A program made the translations under genes and the position numbers. A stretch of DNA of 64,000 bases from Benincasa hispida (Eukaryota > Streptophyta > Magnoliopsida > Cucurbitales > Cucurbitaceae): NCBI RefSeq assembly GCF_009727055.1, contig NC_052359.1, positions 24,145,267-24,209,266 of the forward strand, read 5' to 3'. The notes below the pieces were generated by a model. The model saw nothing but the letters and a program-made list of their open reading frames with translations. It searched no databases and was not told where the DNA came from. Shown here in pieces: positions 24,160 through 36,147 of this stretch; position 1 is the stretch's first letter; each line of letters starts with the position of its first letter.

Positions 24160-24973
24160 CTGCCTGCGGGAATGCGGATTGTGGTAATCGTGAGGAATTT
24201 GTCTTTCAATCACCATCCCTAAAATCTGTGTTATTTACTGCTTACTAAAATTAGCCTTTACTGCTTTCCGAAATTACTTTCAATTTAATTCAATTGCGTT
24301 ATTTCCATGCCTTGTTCAATTTACTTACTTTTTTGTTATAGTTTGCGTTGTTTTTAAATCTCCATGAATGACTGACTAAAAGGAAAATAAACACCGCAAA
24401 GTCTTATTGACATGCATTGTTGATGAAAAAAATATAATAATAATAATAATAATAATAATAAACTTTAATAAACATCCGGTATGCAGTGCAATGACAGGTG
24501 CATCTTGCGCTGATAAGATACACTTTGCATCCATCTTCCTCAAATGCATTGTGCTGAGGGGTGTGTTGCACGCGTATGTATTCTATGCCCGTCCTTAGAG
24601 AAAATGCACTATGTCGAGGTAGTGTTGTGCCAGTAGAAATACCGTGCACCCGTCCTCTAGAAATGTGCTGAGTTGAGGGGTGTGTTGCGCTAATGCATGC
24701 ATTGTTTCCGTTCTCTACAATTATGCATTTGCAGTAATGGATGCATTGCATTCATCTTTAACCTTATGCTCGTCCGATTAAGATACAAAAGAGAAATTTT
24801 TTTTGTGAAGAGAGTAGTCCAATCGTTTAGGCTTCCAAAGAAATGATGATTTAGCAGACGAAAGGACGTCCTTTTCTGCTAATTCATAGATGCGAGAAGC
24901 ACGGCAGGTAGGCTTTTTGAGTATGTCAAAGCCTGTAACAAAAGGATTGCGTTGGGCCCATCAAGGCCCAACC
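24160..24973 (+). other. Non-coding spacer of element D
   Basis: Matches the N1 interior (about 11170-11800): T-rich runs, then a block of GTGCAC/GTGTGTTGC repeats (24500-24720). Contains an (ATA)n microsatellite at about 24434-24460. Pol would be expected here in an autonomous Athila element, but none is visible. Confidence 0.65.
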
Positions 24974-25117
24974 TATAAATTCTCTCCTCCTTCGTCTGAG
25001 GAAGTTTATTTGAATCCCAAGCGAAAAGAACCTTAAGCAAATCCTCTGCATACCAAACCTTTGAAATTTCTTCCTAAGTCCCAAAGAAAATTTTCAACTC
25101 TTCCACTCACCAAAACC
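24974..25117 (+). promoter_or_regulatory. Putative internal promoter and leader of second ORF
   Basis: TATAAAT at 24974-24980 is preceded by GGGCCCA and AGGCCCA boxes (24953-24970), the site II-type motif common in plant promoters. The ATG (25118) follows 138 bp later in a good plant context (AAAACCATGGCC). This suggests the second ORF was expressed from its own transcript; no transcript evidence is available here. Confidence 0.45.
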
Positions 25118-26307
25118 ATGGCCGAGCAATCCTTACATTCATCTTCCCTGCCTTCATCACCTTCCCCAGCCCAAGTCACTGCAAGGGAGGCAACATTCCT
25201 CGTAGAAAGCCGCCACCTCGCTGCCTAGCCGAAGCCTATCCAAAGAATCGTCAGAAAGCCTCAGCAAAGACCTGCGGTAGCCAAACCACTCCCAATCCGG
25301 GAGAGACCGAGAATGGAGAGTGCCCCACTCCCAATACTGTCATCGAAAAGTGAGAAGAAAAGAAGAGATGACAAATAAGTATTTGGGAGCATCCTGAACA
25401 ACATGGAGAAAGAGGGATGGCTACCCGAAGCCAAAGTTGTTAATCAGCCCTTGCCTTCGGAGGAGAAGATGGCAGAAGCTTTGCGGAGAAGCGCCCTGGC
25501 CGTTGCGAATCCTAAGGAAACTGTTGAAATAGAATCCTATGAGGGACCCATCAAGGTTGCTTTAGAGGAAGTGGGAGCAAAGAAGCAGCCTGAGATGGCT
25601 GAAGGGAAGAAGAAAAGAAAAAGCAAGGAGAAACGGGCAAGAGGAGATGAAGAGGCCTGACCAAAGAATGAAAAGAAAGAAAAGAAGTCGGGTGGGAAGA
25701 GGGAGCGTAGGCGATAAGAGAGGCGCCTGAAGAAGGAAGAAAAGAGGAAGAGGGCTGAAAGCCCGGACGTCTATTGAGAATCCACCACTGCAAGGGTGGA
25801 AGAAGGGGTGTTACCGCATGAAAACGAATATGCGTAACCTCAAGAGGCATCAACGCATATCAGAACGGTTGCGACTAAAGACCGAGAGGATCTAGACATT
25901 ACCCCTCTAATGCGGCATCGTAAGGAGAATGCGCTGCAAAGGTCAATGAGCGACCAACAATTTTGGCAAAGTCTAACAGAAGAGAAGGAAAGGAGAAAAA
26001 GAGAAGAAGAGGAAAAACAAGAAACGATGTTATGTGCACGCCAAATCACCACATCTAGCAATTTGGCAAGAAAACTCCACGATGAGTAGCACATATTGCT
26101 GGCCTCGGAGTAGTTTGAAAAAGAAATGAGAGAAGGCGAAGAGGAAGAAAATAAGAAGAAGGAAGAGAAGGAGAAACAGCGTAAAGCGAACGTGCAGCAC
26201 ATTAGAGAGAAGAAAAGAAAAGAAGTTGCGAAGTGGGAAAGGGAAGAAGAAGAACAGCGCAAGGAAAGGGAACGCAAAAAAAGACAAAAGTCTCGCCTTG
26301 CGTTGGC
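25118..26307 (+). pseudogene. Second ORF of element D, N-terminal part (charged coiled-coil region)
   Basis: Begins MAEQSLHSSSLPSS and continues in one frame to the solo LTR at 26308. The frame is broken only by single stop codons (TAG 25226, TAA 25376, TGA 25658 and several later), most one transition away from CAG, CAA or CGA. The product is low-complexity: a Ser/Pro-rich start, then long Glu/Lys/Arg runs (for example 26126-26300) likely to form a charged coiled coil. It is the N-terminal extension of the putative plant transposon protein encoded at 30182-32819. Function unknown. Confidence 0.65.
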
Positions 26308-26375
26308 TGTAACAATAAAATTTAGTCTTTAAGCATGTGGATAAATATGAATGTGAATGAATGAACAAGTTCATG

Positions 26376-26393
26376 TCCCCAGCAACGACGCCA
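26376..26393 (-). promoter_or_regulatory. PBS-like sequence inside an LTR
   Basis: The minus strand reads TGGCGTCGTTGCTGGGGA, the tRNA-Asp complement with two differences, 68 bp inside the LTR end. Similar internal copies lie at 35749-35766, 35843-35860 and 58575-58592. Confidence 0.7.
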
Positions 26394-27297
26394 TAAACTT
26401 GATGACATAAAAATGGAATGTTAGTTATGCATGCACTGTGATGATAGATAAAGAGAGTTCTATGTGCGATACTACGAGGTATATGCGTTGTTAATGATAT
26501 GTTCGTATTATGCGATGTAGTAGTGCTTGTCACAAGTTTCCTTGTGCAACCAAGTATAATTCCAACACAAGTTTCTCAGAATAACCGGAGGCCGAACACA
26601 AGGATTTTTTTCGTAAATGCGTTACTTTTGTGATACATGCAACCGATTTAAATTGAATAAAGAATTGGGTTTATACAGGAATATAAATTGCGGTGAAAGT
26701 AAAATTGCATTGATAAAATAAAGTTGCATTGATAACATAAAATCCTAAACTAATATGATACAAGATACAAGATACATGATACATGATACTGAGGTCAAGA
26801 CTGACTGTGAAGTTATACAAAGAATCATGGTATGCTATGGCAAGTCTTTATGAATGAAGCATAAGGGGAAAAAGCAAATAGTAAAAACAACCCAAGTTTG
26901 TCAATTGCGTTAAAGATACAATTAAGGTTCCACTTTCCCTTGGCATACACCTCTCGGTGATCGGCCACGTTCCCATATCTCTATGGTGAAAAAGGGATGA
27001 ACGTGATGAACGCAAGGTTGTTTCCATCTCTGGAAATACTTCTTGCTTTAGTTAATGCATTCTTCCAACCCTCTCTCGATAGACGGAATAACATCTTCAC
27101 TTCTGCTCTTACAAGTGAAGATGTCGTTGAGCATGCTTTATCTAAACTTAATTATTTCCTTAACACAAATTAACTTACTTGCTTAATTCTTGCTAATTAC
27201 CCAGGGAATTAGGAAAATATCATGGAGAAAATGGATTATGGATGAAAAGAAAGAGATACAGAGATGATAATGGTAATGATCATAACATTTAATACTG

Positions 27298-29231
27298 TGA
27301 TAACTTGTAGAAATACAAGTTATTTATACTGTTTTATTTAGATATTGCGGCCAAAAGGAAGGAAGTTGCGTCAATTGTATAGAAATTGGCTAAGAAATGT
27401 GAGAATTATAAATTGTCGTCAATACACCCATTGACACCATTGTGATGGTAGAAAAGAATATTTCAAGTTTGTTTTGTAGGAAATCAAGTCACCGCATGCG
27501 TTCATGGCTCAAGATAAACTAATCAACGCATCTACGTCGCATTGCAAAACATCGTTCAGGAATGAATAGACGATCAACGCAATGACGGTGCATGTGACAA
27601 TCGATCAAGAGCTAAGATATTAATGCAATCTCAACCGCATGCGGTAATAAAAAAAACACCGCATGCGGGCAAATGATCGAAGATGTAAAGAGCAACGCGA
27701 TTGCGGAGGATTCTGACGCATGTACAGCTGACCGTTGTGCATTTCTGAAGAGATTCATTGCATAACAGAAGGAATATTCACTCCACCATTTCAGAAATTG
27801 CCTTAACAATAAAGTGGGGACCACAATATAGAGAGTCAAAGCATAGCCTCGGAATAGCTTTGGCCATTGCACTGAGAAAATATGCTTGAATATAGAGAGA
27901 AGTGTATATACTGATCTGAGAGAGAGACTGGTTGAGCGACTAATTAGAGTAGATCCGACAAGGCCGACAGGTGAGTCTCCGGGCAAGAATCTTTCCGATC
28001 CCCGCTGTTGAAGCTCTGTACAAAGGTCACTTCTACCGAACGAGCAAGCCTAAGAGGGAAGCTCTTCTCTTCATCCACTCAATATGCCGGCAAGCAAATC
28101 CACCGTCCAGATCTATGTCAAGATGTTGACACTCTTCTGTATTTGTTTCTATCTCATTATCATCACTTGTATTCATCTTCTTAATCTATATCATTCACAC
28201 CATGTATCAGACGCTTAATTCTATAATTAAATGTTATGATCGTTTCCATCTCCATCTCTTTGCCTATTTCCGTTCATCCATATTTCACTTTCTCCGCGAT
28301 GTTGTCTTAATCCCTTGGATAATTAGTATTAATTGAGCAAGTAAATTAATTGGGTTAAGGAAATAATAATGTTTAGTCAAAGCATGCTAGATGACATCTT
28401 CACCTGTGAGAGCAGAAGTGAAGATGTCGTTCCGCCTATCGAAAGAAGGTTGGAAGAATGCGTTCACTAAAGCGAGAAGTACTTCCAAAGATGGAAGCAA
28501 CCTTGCGTTCACCACGTTCATCCCTATTTCACCATAGAGATATGGGAATGCGGCCGTTCACTGAGAGGTGTACGCCAAGGGAAAGCAAAACCTTAGTTAT
28601 ATCTTTAACGCAATTAACAACCTTGAGATGTTTGTACTAATTATTCTTTCTCCTTCTGGTTCATCCATTAAAACTTGCCATAGCATACCATGATCCTTTG
28701 TATAAACTTCACAGTCAGTCTCGAACTCAGCATCATGTATATCATGTATCTTGTATCTTGCATCACGTTAGCTTAGGTTTATTTTTATCACAATTTATTT
28801 TATTAATGCAACTTTAGTTTATCTGCACAATTTTACTTCACCGCAATTTAATTTCCTATACAAACACAACCTTTTATTAATTGTAAAAACACCGGTCGCA
28901 TATATCACAAATGTAACACATTAACGACAACAATCCCTATGTTCGGCCTTGGATCACTCCGAGAAACTTGCGTTGGAATTATACTTTGTTTCAGTGCAAG
29001 GAAACTTGTGACAACGCATTACTCCATAGCATACTACAAGCATTCCATTAATAACGCATACATCTAGAAGTAGTATCGCATAAAGTGTAAATAAGCATAA
29101 CATAGTATTCACACTCCATCTCCATCTTTCCAAGTCATCATGTTTATGGCAACATGAGCTTGTATGATTCACATTCATCATTATCAATATTTGTCCACAT
29201 GTTTTCTTAAAGATAATAAATTAGCGTTACA
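27298..29231 (+). mobile_element. Solo family-A LTR, plus strand, nested in a solo LTR
   Basis: TGATAACTTG start, ...GCGTTACA end, 1934 bp. TSD TACTG (27293-27297) and TACTA (29232-29236), one mismatch. R/U5 hairpin arms at 28393-28403 and 28418-28428 with a GAC/GTC closing triplet. This is the youngest layer at this spot. Confidence 0.85.
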
Positions 29232-30181
29232 TACTACGATTAAGCGTTCGATGGTGTGAATGAAAGACTAGAGAAGATGAATACAAATGATGAAATAGAG
29301 ATTAGAAACAAATATAGAAAGAGTGTCAACGTCTTGACACAGATCCTAAATGGAGATATTGCTTGTCGATGTGGGGAAGTAGTGGAGAGGAAAGTTTCCC
29401 CCTCAGACTTGCTTTCTTTGTTGAATTGACCTTCGCACAGAGCTTCAGCTATGGGGATTGGAAGGATTCTTTGCTCAGAGACTCACCTCTCGTCCTTGTC
29501 TCGTGGTTCTTCCCGAATCTACTTTGGACAGTCCTTTAGACCAGTCTCTCTCTCAAAATCAATATATGTACGTCTCTATGTATTCATGTATATTTTTCAG
29601 TGAATTTGTATAAGCTATTTATAGGCGAAGCTTGGCTCTTTGACTTTGTGGTCCCCACTTTATGGTTATGGTAGTTCCTAAAATGGCGGAGTGAATATTT
29701 CTTCTATTACGCAATCAACCCGTCAAAAATGCACAATTGAAAGCTGTACATTTGTCAGAATCCTCTACAAATGTGTTGCTCTTTACATCTTCGATCGATC
29801 ACCGCATGCGGTGTTATTTTTTATTACCGCATGCAGTTGAAATTGCGATGATCACTAGATCTCTTGATCGATTGTCACATGCACCATCATTGCGTTAATC
29901 ATCTCTTCATTCCTGAATGATAGGCACAATGTGACATAGATGTGTTGTTTATTTTATCTTTGAGCCATTAACGCATGCGGTGACTAATTTCTTGTAAAAC
30001 AGAAATTGAAACGCTCTATTCTACCATCGCAATGGTGTTAGTAGGTGTATTGACAAAACTTTATAATTTTTGCATTTCTTAGCCAATTTCTATACTATCG
30101 ACGCAACTTTTTTTTTCTTTTAGCCGTAATATCTAAATAAAAAAGTATAAATAACTTGTATTTCTACAAGTTATCATTGGC

Positions 30182-30616
30182 TCAAGATAAGGGCAAAGAA
30201 AAAGTTGGAAGCAGCGAGCCTGCGTTGACCAAAAGGCGCCCATCAAGGAAGAATGAAAATGATGACATGATGATGAAGATGGGGTTCTTTCCTGTGTCAA
30301 CACCACTACCTGATTTAATTACAAGTATTGTGCTGGAGCATGGGTGGGAGAATTTCTGCCAATGCCCATCCATCATAATTCCAACTGTAGTGAGAGCTTT
30401 TTATAATGGACGACTCCATGACACCAAAGATGCGGTGATCATGAAAGGGTGGACAGAGCCATTTAGTGCAAAAAACATCAACGAATTATATAAGATGAAG
30501 GACATCCCGAATGCGCCAGGCAACAAAATTATTGATGATCTCGAAGAAGAACAAATGAAGGATGCGCTGAGAACATTAATGCAATCGGGCACTCAGTGGT
30601 CGGTATCTTTGAAAGG
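30182..30616 (+). pseudogene. Second ORF of element D, middle part: putative plant transposon protein domain (first half)
   Basis: Open throughout. After a Lys-rich linker it encodes a stretch like the N-terminal half of the family annotated as putative plant transposon protein (Pfam Transposase_32 type): LEHGWENFCQCPS, VVRAFYNGRL, FSAKNINELY. These proteins are carried by plant retroelements; their biochemical role is not established and no catalytic triad is visible. Interrupted at AAAGG (30612-30616) by a solo LTR. Family assignment is from recall of its sequence style and needs a profile search. Confidence 0.65.
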
Positions 30617-32402
30617 TGTTGACTCACTTTTGGATAGGTAAGGATGTATGATGTTCTATGCTCATGATGATGCGATACTACTTCTAAATATGCATTAATT
30701 ATGGATGTTCATGTTATACCATACGCTGTCACAAGTTTCCTTACGATGGAACCAAGTGTAATTCCACCGCAAGTTTCTCGGTGTGATTCGAGGTCAAACA
30801 CGGGGACTGGTTTAAGTTATTGTGGTACGTTCATGATATATGCGACTAGGTTTTCAATCTTTAAAAGTGTGTGTGTACAAGTATATAAATTTCAATAAAA
30901 TAAAGTAAAGCAGTAAAGATGCGATAATAAAATAAAAATACAGTAAACCTAAGCTAGATGATACAAGATACAGGCTTCACGTACAAGATGCTGGGGTCAA
31001 GGCTAGCTGTGAAAGTTGTGCAAAGACGTGGGATGCAGCGGCAAGTCTTATGAATAGAATAGAAAGAGAAAGACAAATAATATAAACAACGCAAGTTGTT
31101 AATCACATTGAAGCTACAAATACTATTCCGCTCTTCTCTTGGCATACACCTCTCGGTGATCGGCCGCGCTCTCTCATGTCTGAGGTGAAACAGAGACTAA
31201 CGTAACGAATACAAGGTTGCTTCCATGTCTGGAAGTACTACTCGCTTTAGTTAACGCATTCTTCTAACCCTCTCTCGATAGATCAGAATGGCATATTCAC
31301 TTCTGCTCTCACAGGTGAAGATGCCGACTAGCATGCCTTAGATAAATAACATAAATAAGTACTTGGTTAATTCATATTGCTTATTAGGGAATGAAGAAAA
31401 CATCATGAAGAAAGTGATTGACGGGTGAACGGAAATAGACAAAAAATGGTAAATGGAAGCTATCAAAACATTTAATATCTCTATGAAGTACTTGATACAT
31501 GGTGTGTGAATGAAGAGATAAAGAACGGTGAAGTACAACGATGAAAAAGATAGACAGGAATAATAAAGTGTCGATGTCTTGGCACTGATTCGATGAAGAT
31601 CTATTTGCTGGATAGGATGGATTTGATGGCAAGAAGAGCTTCCCTCTCAGGTTTGCTCCACTGGTAGCAGGAATCTTTGCACAGAGCTTTCAATTGGATG
31701 TTTGGCAGATTAGATTTGAGATTCACCTGTCGGCCTTATCTCGTCTTCTTCCCGGATTTCGTCTCTTAAGCACTCAGCTCAACCTTTTCTCTCAGCAATT
31801 TTGCAGCACTTACCCCGTATCTAGTAGCATTTTTTTTTTTGAAATCAATGGGATATTTATAGGTGCAGATCTTTGACTCCGGCCTTGTGATCCCCACTTG
31901 ATCGTTATGGTAATTCCGAAGATGGAGGGATATTATTCCTTCTCTTATTCAATCAGACCATCAATTCTGCACAACCGTTAGTTGTACACGTGTCTCAATC
32001 CTCCACTTTTGCATTACTCAGCTGCATCTTCAGATCATGGGTTCCCATGCAGTGTTGTTTTTATTACTACATGCGGTTGAAACACAGCTCTGGATCGACT
32101 GTTGCATTGCACTGTTATTTCGGTAATCGTCTCTTCATTGTTGATTGACGGGCGCATTGTGACAGAGATGCGTTGAATAGTTTCTCATGAGCCTTTAGCG
32201 CAAGCGGTGACTTGGTCTCTTGCAAAACAGAGTAAAATTCGGCTTGTCTTCCATCTTTATGGTGTTAGTGGGTGTAATTGTGATCATTTATAATTATTGT
32301 AATACTAGGCTAATTTTCATACAATCGGTGCATATTTGCTAACTTTTGGCCGCAATATCTAGATAAGGTGGCATAAATAACTTGTATTTCTACAAGTTAT
32401 CA
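30617..32402 (-). mobile_element. Solo family-A LTR, minus strand, inside second ORF
   Basis: TSD AAAGG (30612-30616 and 32403-32407). Left end TGTTGACTCA, right end hairpin 32377-32400 plus TCA; 1786 bp. TATA box on minus strand near 31853. The ORF continues in frame across the insertion once the LTR and one TSD are removed. Confidence 0.9.
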
Positions 32403-32407
32403 AAAGG

Positions 32408-32819
32408 CATTAAGACCCTTGCATCCAACAAACTGCTTCCAGAAGCGCGTCTTTGGATTTACTTGATGAAAAGGCGACTCATCCCTACATCGCATGCTAA
32501 AACAGTTTTAAGGGATCGAGTAATGGCTGCATATTGCACAGCGCGCGATATTCCGATTGACGTGGGCCAATTGATAGCAAAGAAAATTCGAGGTTTTGTA
32601 GGGCGTGTGAGAGGCCAGTATTTCTTTCCTTGGATGATTTCAAGCTTATGCCTCTCTGTGGGTGTAGGTATTGAAGAGAAGCCAATGCCAGAAGTCCATG
32701 GTCTCATAAACACAAAGATTTTGAGAATGTTTCTCAAGGTCCCATGGTGCCTCCCCATTTACAGTAATCTCTGCATTTTGAAGAAGCTCCTCGAGTTCCT
32801 CCGCAAAATCCTCCTCTAG
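32408..32819 (+). pseudogene. Second ORF of element D, C-terminal part: putative plant transposon protein domain (second half)
   Basis: Continues with LPEARLWIYLMKRRLIPTSH, RDIPIDVGQLIAKKI and FFPWMISSLCLSVGV, which match the expected second half of the domain. Near 32740 the better continuation shifts to the next frame, which encodes a proline-rich tail ending around 32853, so a one-base frameshift is likely. The whole ORF would be about 680 codons without its insertions and stops. Confidence 0.65.
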
Positions 32820-34036
32820 AGCCCCCACCGCAACTCTAAATTCAGAGGTGTGCCACCTTCTCAATAAATTTGAAATTTTTCATTTGCAGCCATTCTTTTA
32901 TTCATTCATTATTTTTTTTATGTATAGAAGATATACCTTGATTTTTTATACATGCTTAAATTTTGTGTTGCGATGATTGTAATTCTTTGTATACTTAGTT
33001 AATTTTAATACAACTGAGTAGCTATTCTTTCCATATGCGTTAGCCTCTTTACTTATCATCCTTTGTCAATTATTGCGATATTCCTTGTCTTTTATTTTGC
33101 GTTATTAATTGCACTACCATGATGAGTAGTATGCATACCCTTAGCAACATTTCTTACACTTTGCACTTTCTGACTAACACTTAGATAATTCATAGCAATA
33201 GCACTGCTTTACCTTTTCTATTTCAAGACTCTGCTCAAACCTTCTTCTCAAAATTTTGACCAAGTGTTTTGTTTTTTCTGTCCAAAACAATGCAATGAGA
33301 ACCTTGCGCATCTCTAAATTTAGGGGTGGGGAAGGTTTGAGCAGATGCGATCAAGCGAATATGGTAATTATCAGGAAAATATGTTCATTATATTATAAAA
33401 AAAAATCATAAAAACTCCAATGTTGACGCAAGGGAAAATCCCAACTTGATAAGAGTTAAGTCGTGAAAGGGACCTGCTCGTAGTTGGATGTTTGCATGTC
33501 ACCCATGGGAGCAAGTCAAAACGAAGGTAGGTTTTGAAGATCGACGCAATATGAAAAGAAAAAAAAAAGAGAGAAAATAAAAATATAAGAGACAAATCCT
33601 CTGATCAGCAAAAGTAAAACTTAGCTGAAAATCAAGAGTTAAAGTTGAGATTGGTACACAACCGTAGTTGGATGCTCACATGACACCCGTGGGAGCAAGC
33701 CAAAACCAAGGGTGTAACCATGATCAACAGTCTCTAATAAAATGACGCAAACCAGCCCACCGCATAAAGACACACCTAGTTTTTTTTGGCAAGAAGAGGT
33801 AAACATTCTTCTCAAAACAAGAAGGAAATTTTTGGGTAGAGGTTTTTGTAGAAAATAATAAAGTAGAGCATGTTGATGAATTGTTAAAGGATAGAAGGAA
33901 ATTGCATTGTTAAGTAATGTTGTAGAGGTGGAGTATTTGAAGCAGCCAATCGACGCAAAGTTAGGATAGGAATTGAGCAAAATTGCCTTAGATGAAGATA
34001 TGCTTGAGAACAAGCATATATCTAAATTTCGAGGTG
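32820..34036 (+). other. 3' non-coding internal block of element D
   Basis: Homologous to 11860-12963 of N1. Central PPT-like tract (33314-33330), 44-nt motif copies (33483-33526, 33667-33710), stem-loop with ATATGCTTG/CAAGCATAT arms (about 33998-34019) and a PPT altered to AAATTTCGAGG next to the LTR. Minus-strand frames of 74 and 136 codons here lie over the motif copies and are not accepted as genes. Confidence 0.75.
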
Positions 34037-35715
34037 TGAACTTGTACAAGTTATTTGTGCTATTTTATTTAGATATTGTGGCAAAAAGAAAGGAAAATTG
34101 TGTCGATAGTATAAGAACTAGCTGAGAAATACGAAAATTATGAAATTTCGTAAACGCATCCACTAACCCCATTGCGATGGCGAAATAGAAGGTTTCAGTC
34201 TCTGTTTTATAGGAAATAGGTCACCGCATGTGTTAATGACTCGAAGAAAAAATGTACAATGCATCTACATCGCATGCACCAATCGATCAAGAACGAAGAA
34301 ATGATCAATGCAATGACGGTGCATGCAACGATCGATCATGGACTCTAGAGATCAATGCATTTCAACTGCATGTGGTAATAAAAAAACAACACCACATGCG
34401 ATGATCGATCGAAGATGTGAAGAGCAACGCATTCGCAGACGATTCTAACAAGTGTACAGCTTTCTGTTGTGCAATTCTGACAGATTGATCGTGGAGCAGA
34501 GATGAATTTTCCATTACGCCATGGTAGGAATTATCAGAATTATATAGTGGGGCCACATATTCAAAGAGCCAAGGTCTTGTATATAAATAGCTTCCTTAAA
34601 TTCACTGAAAGATATACGGGTTGGGAGAGAGGCTAGTCTGAAGAGACTTTACAGAGTAAATCCAGGAGAACTACGAGACAAGGATGAAAAGTGAGTCTCC
34701 GAGCAAGGAATTCTTCTGATTCCCGAAGCTGAAGCTCTATGCAAAAGGTCAGTTCTACCGGGAAAGCAAGCCTGACACGAAAGCTTTCCTCTCCATTACA
34801 TCCATACGCCGGCAAGCACAAGTCTCAGATCGAGATTTGTGTCAAGATGTTGACACTCTTTCCGTATTTGATTATATTCTTTAATTCATATTTTGTGTTC
34901 ATCTTCTTTAATCCCTCATTCACAATCATGTATCAAATGCTTATATTTAGAATTAAATGTTATCATCGTCATCATTATCATCTCTTTGTCCCTTTCCATA
35001 CATTTATCATCCATTTTCTCCATGATGTGTTCTTAATCCCCTAGGTAAAAAGGGAGAATTAAGCGAGTGAGTTAATTTATGTTAAGGTAATCAATTAAGT
35101 TTAGCTAAAGCATGGTCGACGACATCTTCACCTGTGAGAATAGAAGTGAAGATGTTATTCTGTCTATCGAGAGAATGTTAGAAGAATACATTAACTAAAG
35201 CAAGAAGTATTTCCAGCGATGGAAACAACCTTGCGTTCTTCACATTCATCTCTGTTTCACCATAAACGTATGGGAACGTGACCGATCACTGAAAGGTGTA
35301 CGTCAAGGGAAAGCAGAACCTTAGTGTATCCTTACCACGATTGATGAACTTGCGATTTTGTTACTCTTTACTCATTCTCTTTCTGCCTCATTCATATGAC
35401 TTGCCATCGCATTCATAGAGTCTTTTGTACAACTTCACAGCCAGTCCTCGACCCCTGTATCACAGTAGTTTAGAAATTTACTTTCTCAATGCATTTTTAC
35501 TTTCAGCGCAATTTATATTTCTGCACAAACCAAAATTCTTTATTCTTTATTATAACTGGTCGCATATATCACATTAGTATTGCATTTAACAACAACAATC
35601 CCCGTGTTCAACCTCGGATCATTCTGAGAAACTTGCGTTGGAATTATACTTAGTTTCAATGCAAGAAAACTTGTGACACACTGATGACATAAAGATGGTT
35701 TATAGTTTATGCACA
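34037..35715 (+). repeat. 3' LTR of element D (family A)
   Basis: Starts TGAACTTGTACAAG: the terminal hairpin has lost its loop and adjacent bases, leaving a gap-free palindrome. TATA box near 34580, R/U5 hairpin near 35123-35155. Close relative of the 5' LTR at 19485, including the shared end block with CACATTACTGA. Confidence 0.78.
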
Positions 35716-36147
35716 TTACTGATGAAAGAATGAGTCATACAAGCTCATGTCCCTGACAACGGCGCCATAAACTTGATGACAGAAAAATGGATTCCTTGTT
35801 ATGCATGCACTGCGATGATAGATAATGTGCTACAAGCTCATGTCCCCAGCAACGGCGCCATAAACTTGTAATGCTAAAAATGGAGTGTTTGTTATGCTGT
35901 GTTATCTCTTATGCACACTACATCTGATTATATGCATTGTTAATGATATGATTGTAGTATGCTATGGAATAATGCGTGTCACAAGTTTCCTTGCATTGAA
36001 ACCAAGTATAATTCCGACGCAAGTTTCTCAAAATAATCCGAAGTCGAACACAAGGATTTTTTACGTTAATGCATTACTTTTGTGATACATGCGACCGATT
36101 TTTACAATTAATAAAGAATGGTTGGTTATACAGTAATGTAAATTGTG
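35716..36147 (-). repeat. Family-A LTR 3' fragment, minus strand, with two PBS-like copies
   Basis: Matches 26340-26700 of the minus-strand solo LTR. Two copies of the PBS-like sequence (35749-35766, 35843-35860) lie 94 bp apart in a local duplication. Fused at about 36147 to a B LTR. Confidence 0.65.

Larger units (their letters stand above)
26308..30176 (-). mobile_element. Solo family-A LTR, minus strand, with nested solo LTR
   Basis: TSD TTGGC at 26303-26307 and 30177-30181. Left end TGTAACAATA, right end hairpin (30151-30174) plus TCA. After subtracting the nested LTR the length is about 1.93 kb, the family size. Excising it and one TSD rejoins the second ORF of D in frame. It carries a primer-binding-site-like sequence (26376-26393) within the LTR itself. 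TATA box on the minus strand near 29618, with GTGGTCCCCAC at 29647-29657. Confidence 0.88.
19485..35715 (+). mobile_element. Pol-less family-A element D with gag and a second ORF, plus strand
   Basis: Order: 5' LTR (19485 to about 21150), 5'-truncated gag (21151-24159), non-coding spacer, second ORF (25118-32819), 3' non-coding block with central PPT-like tract and 44-nt motif pair (32820-34036), 3' LTR (34037 to about 35715). No protease, RT, RNase H or integrase sequence is present between gag and the second ORF. Three solo LTRs have inserted into its coding regions. The PBS and gag N-terminus are deleted. Ends are approximate because no clear TSD was found. Confidence 0.7.

Noticed and set aside
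25551..26533. Minus-strand Ser/Phe-rich frames of 100-167 codons
   Set aside because: Antisense shadows of the Glu/Lys-rich second ORF of element D; composition follows from the GAA/AAG-rich sense strand.
33639..34049. 136-codon minus-strand frame as a gene
   Set aside because: Lies over the motif pair and PPT of element D; no domain and not preserved in N1.
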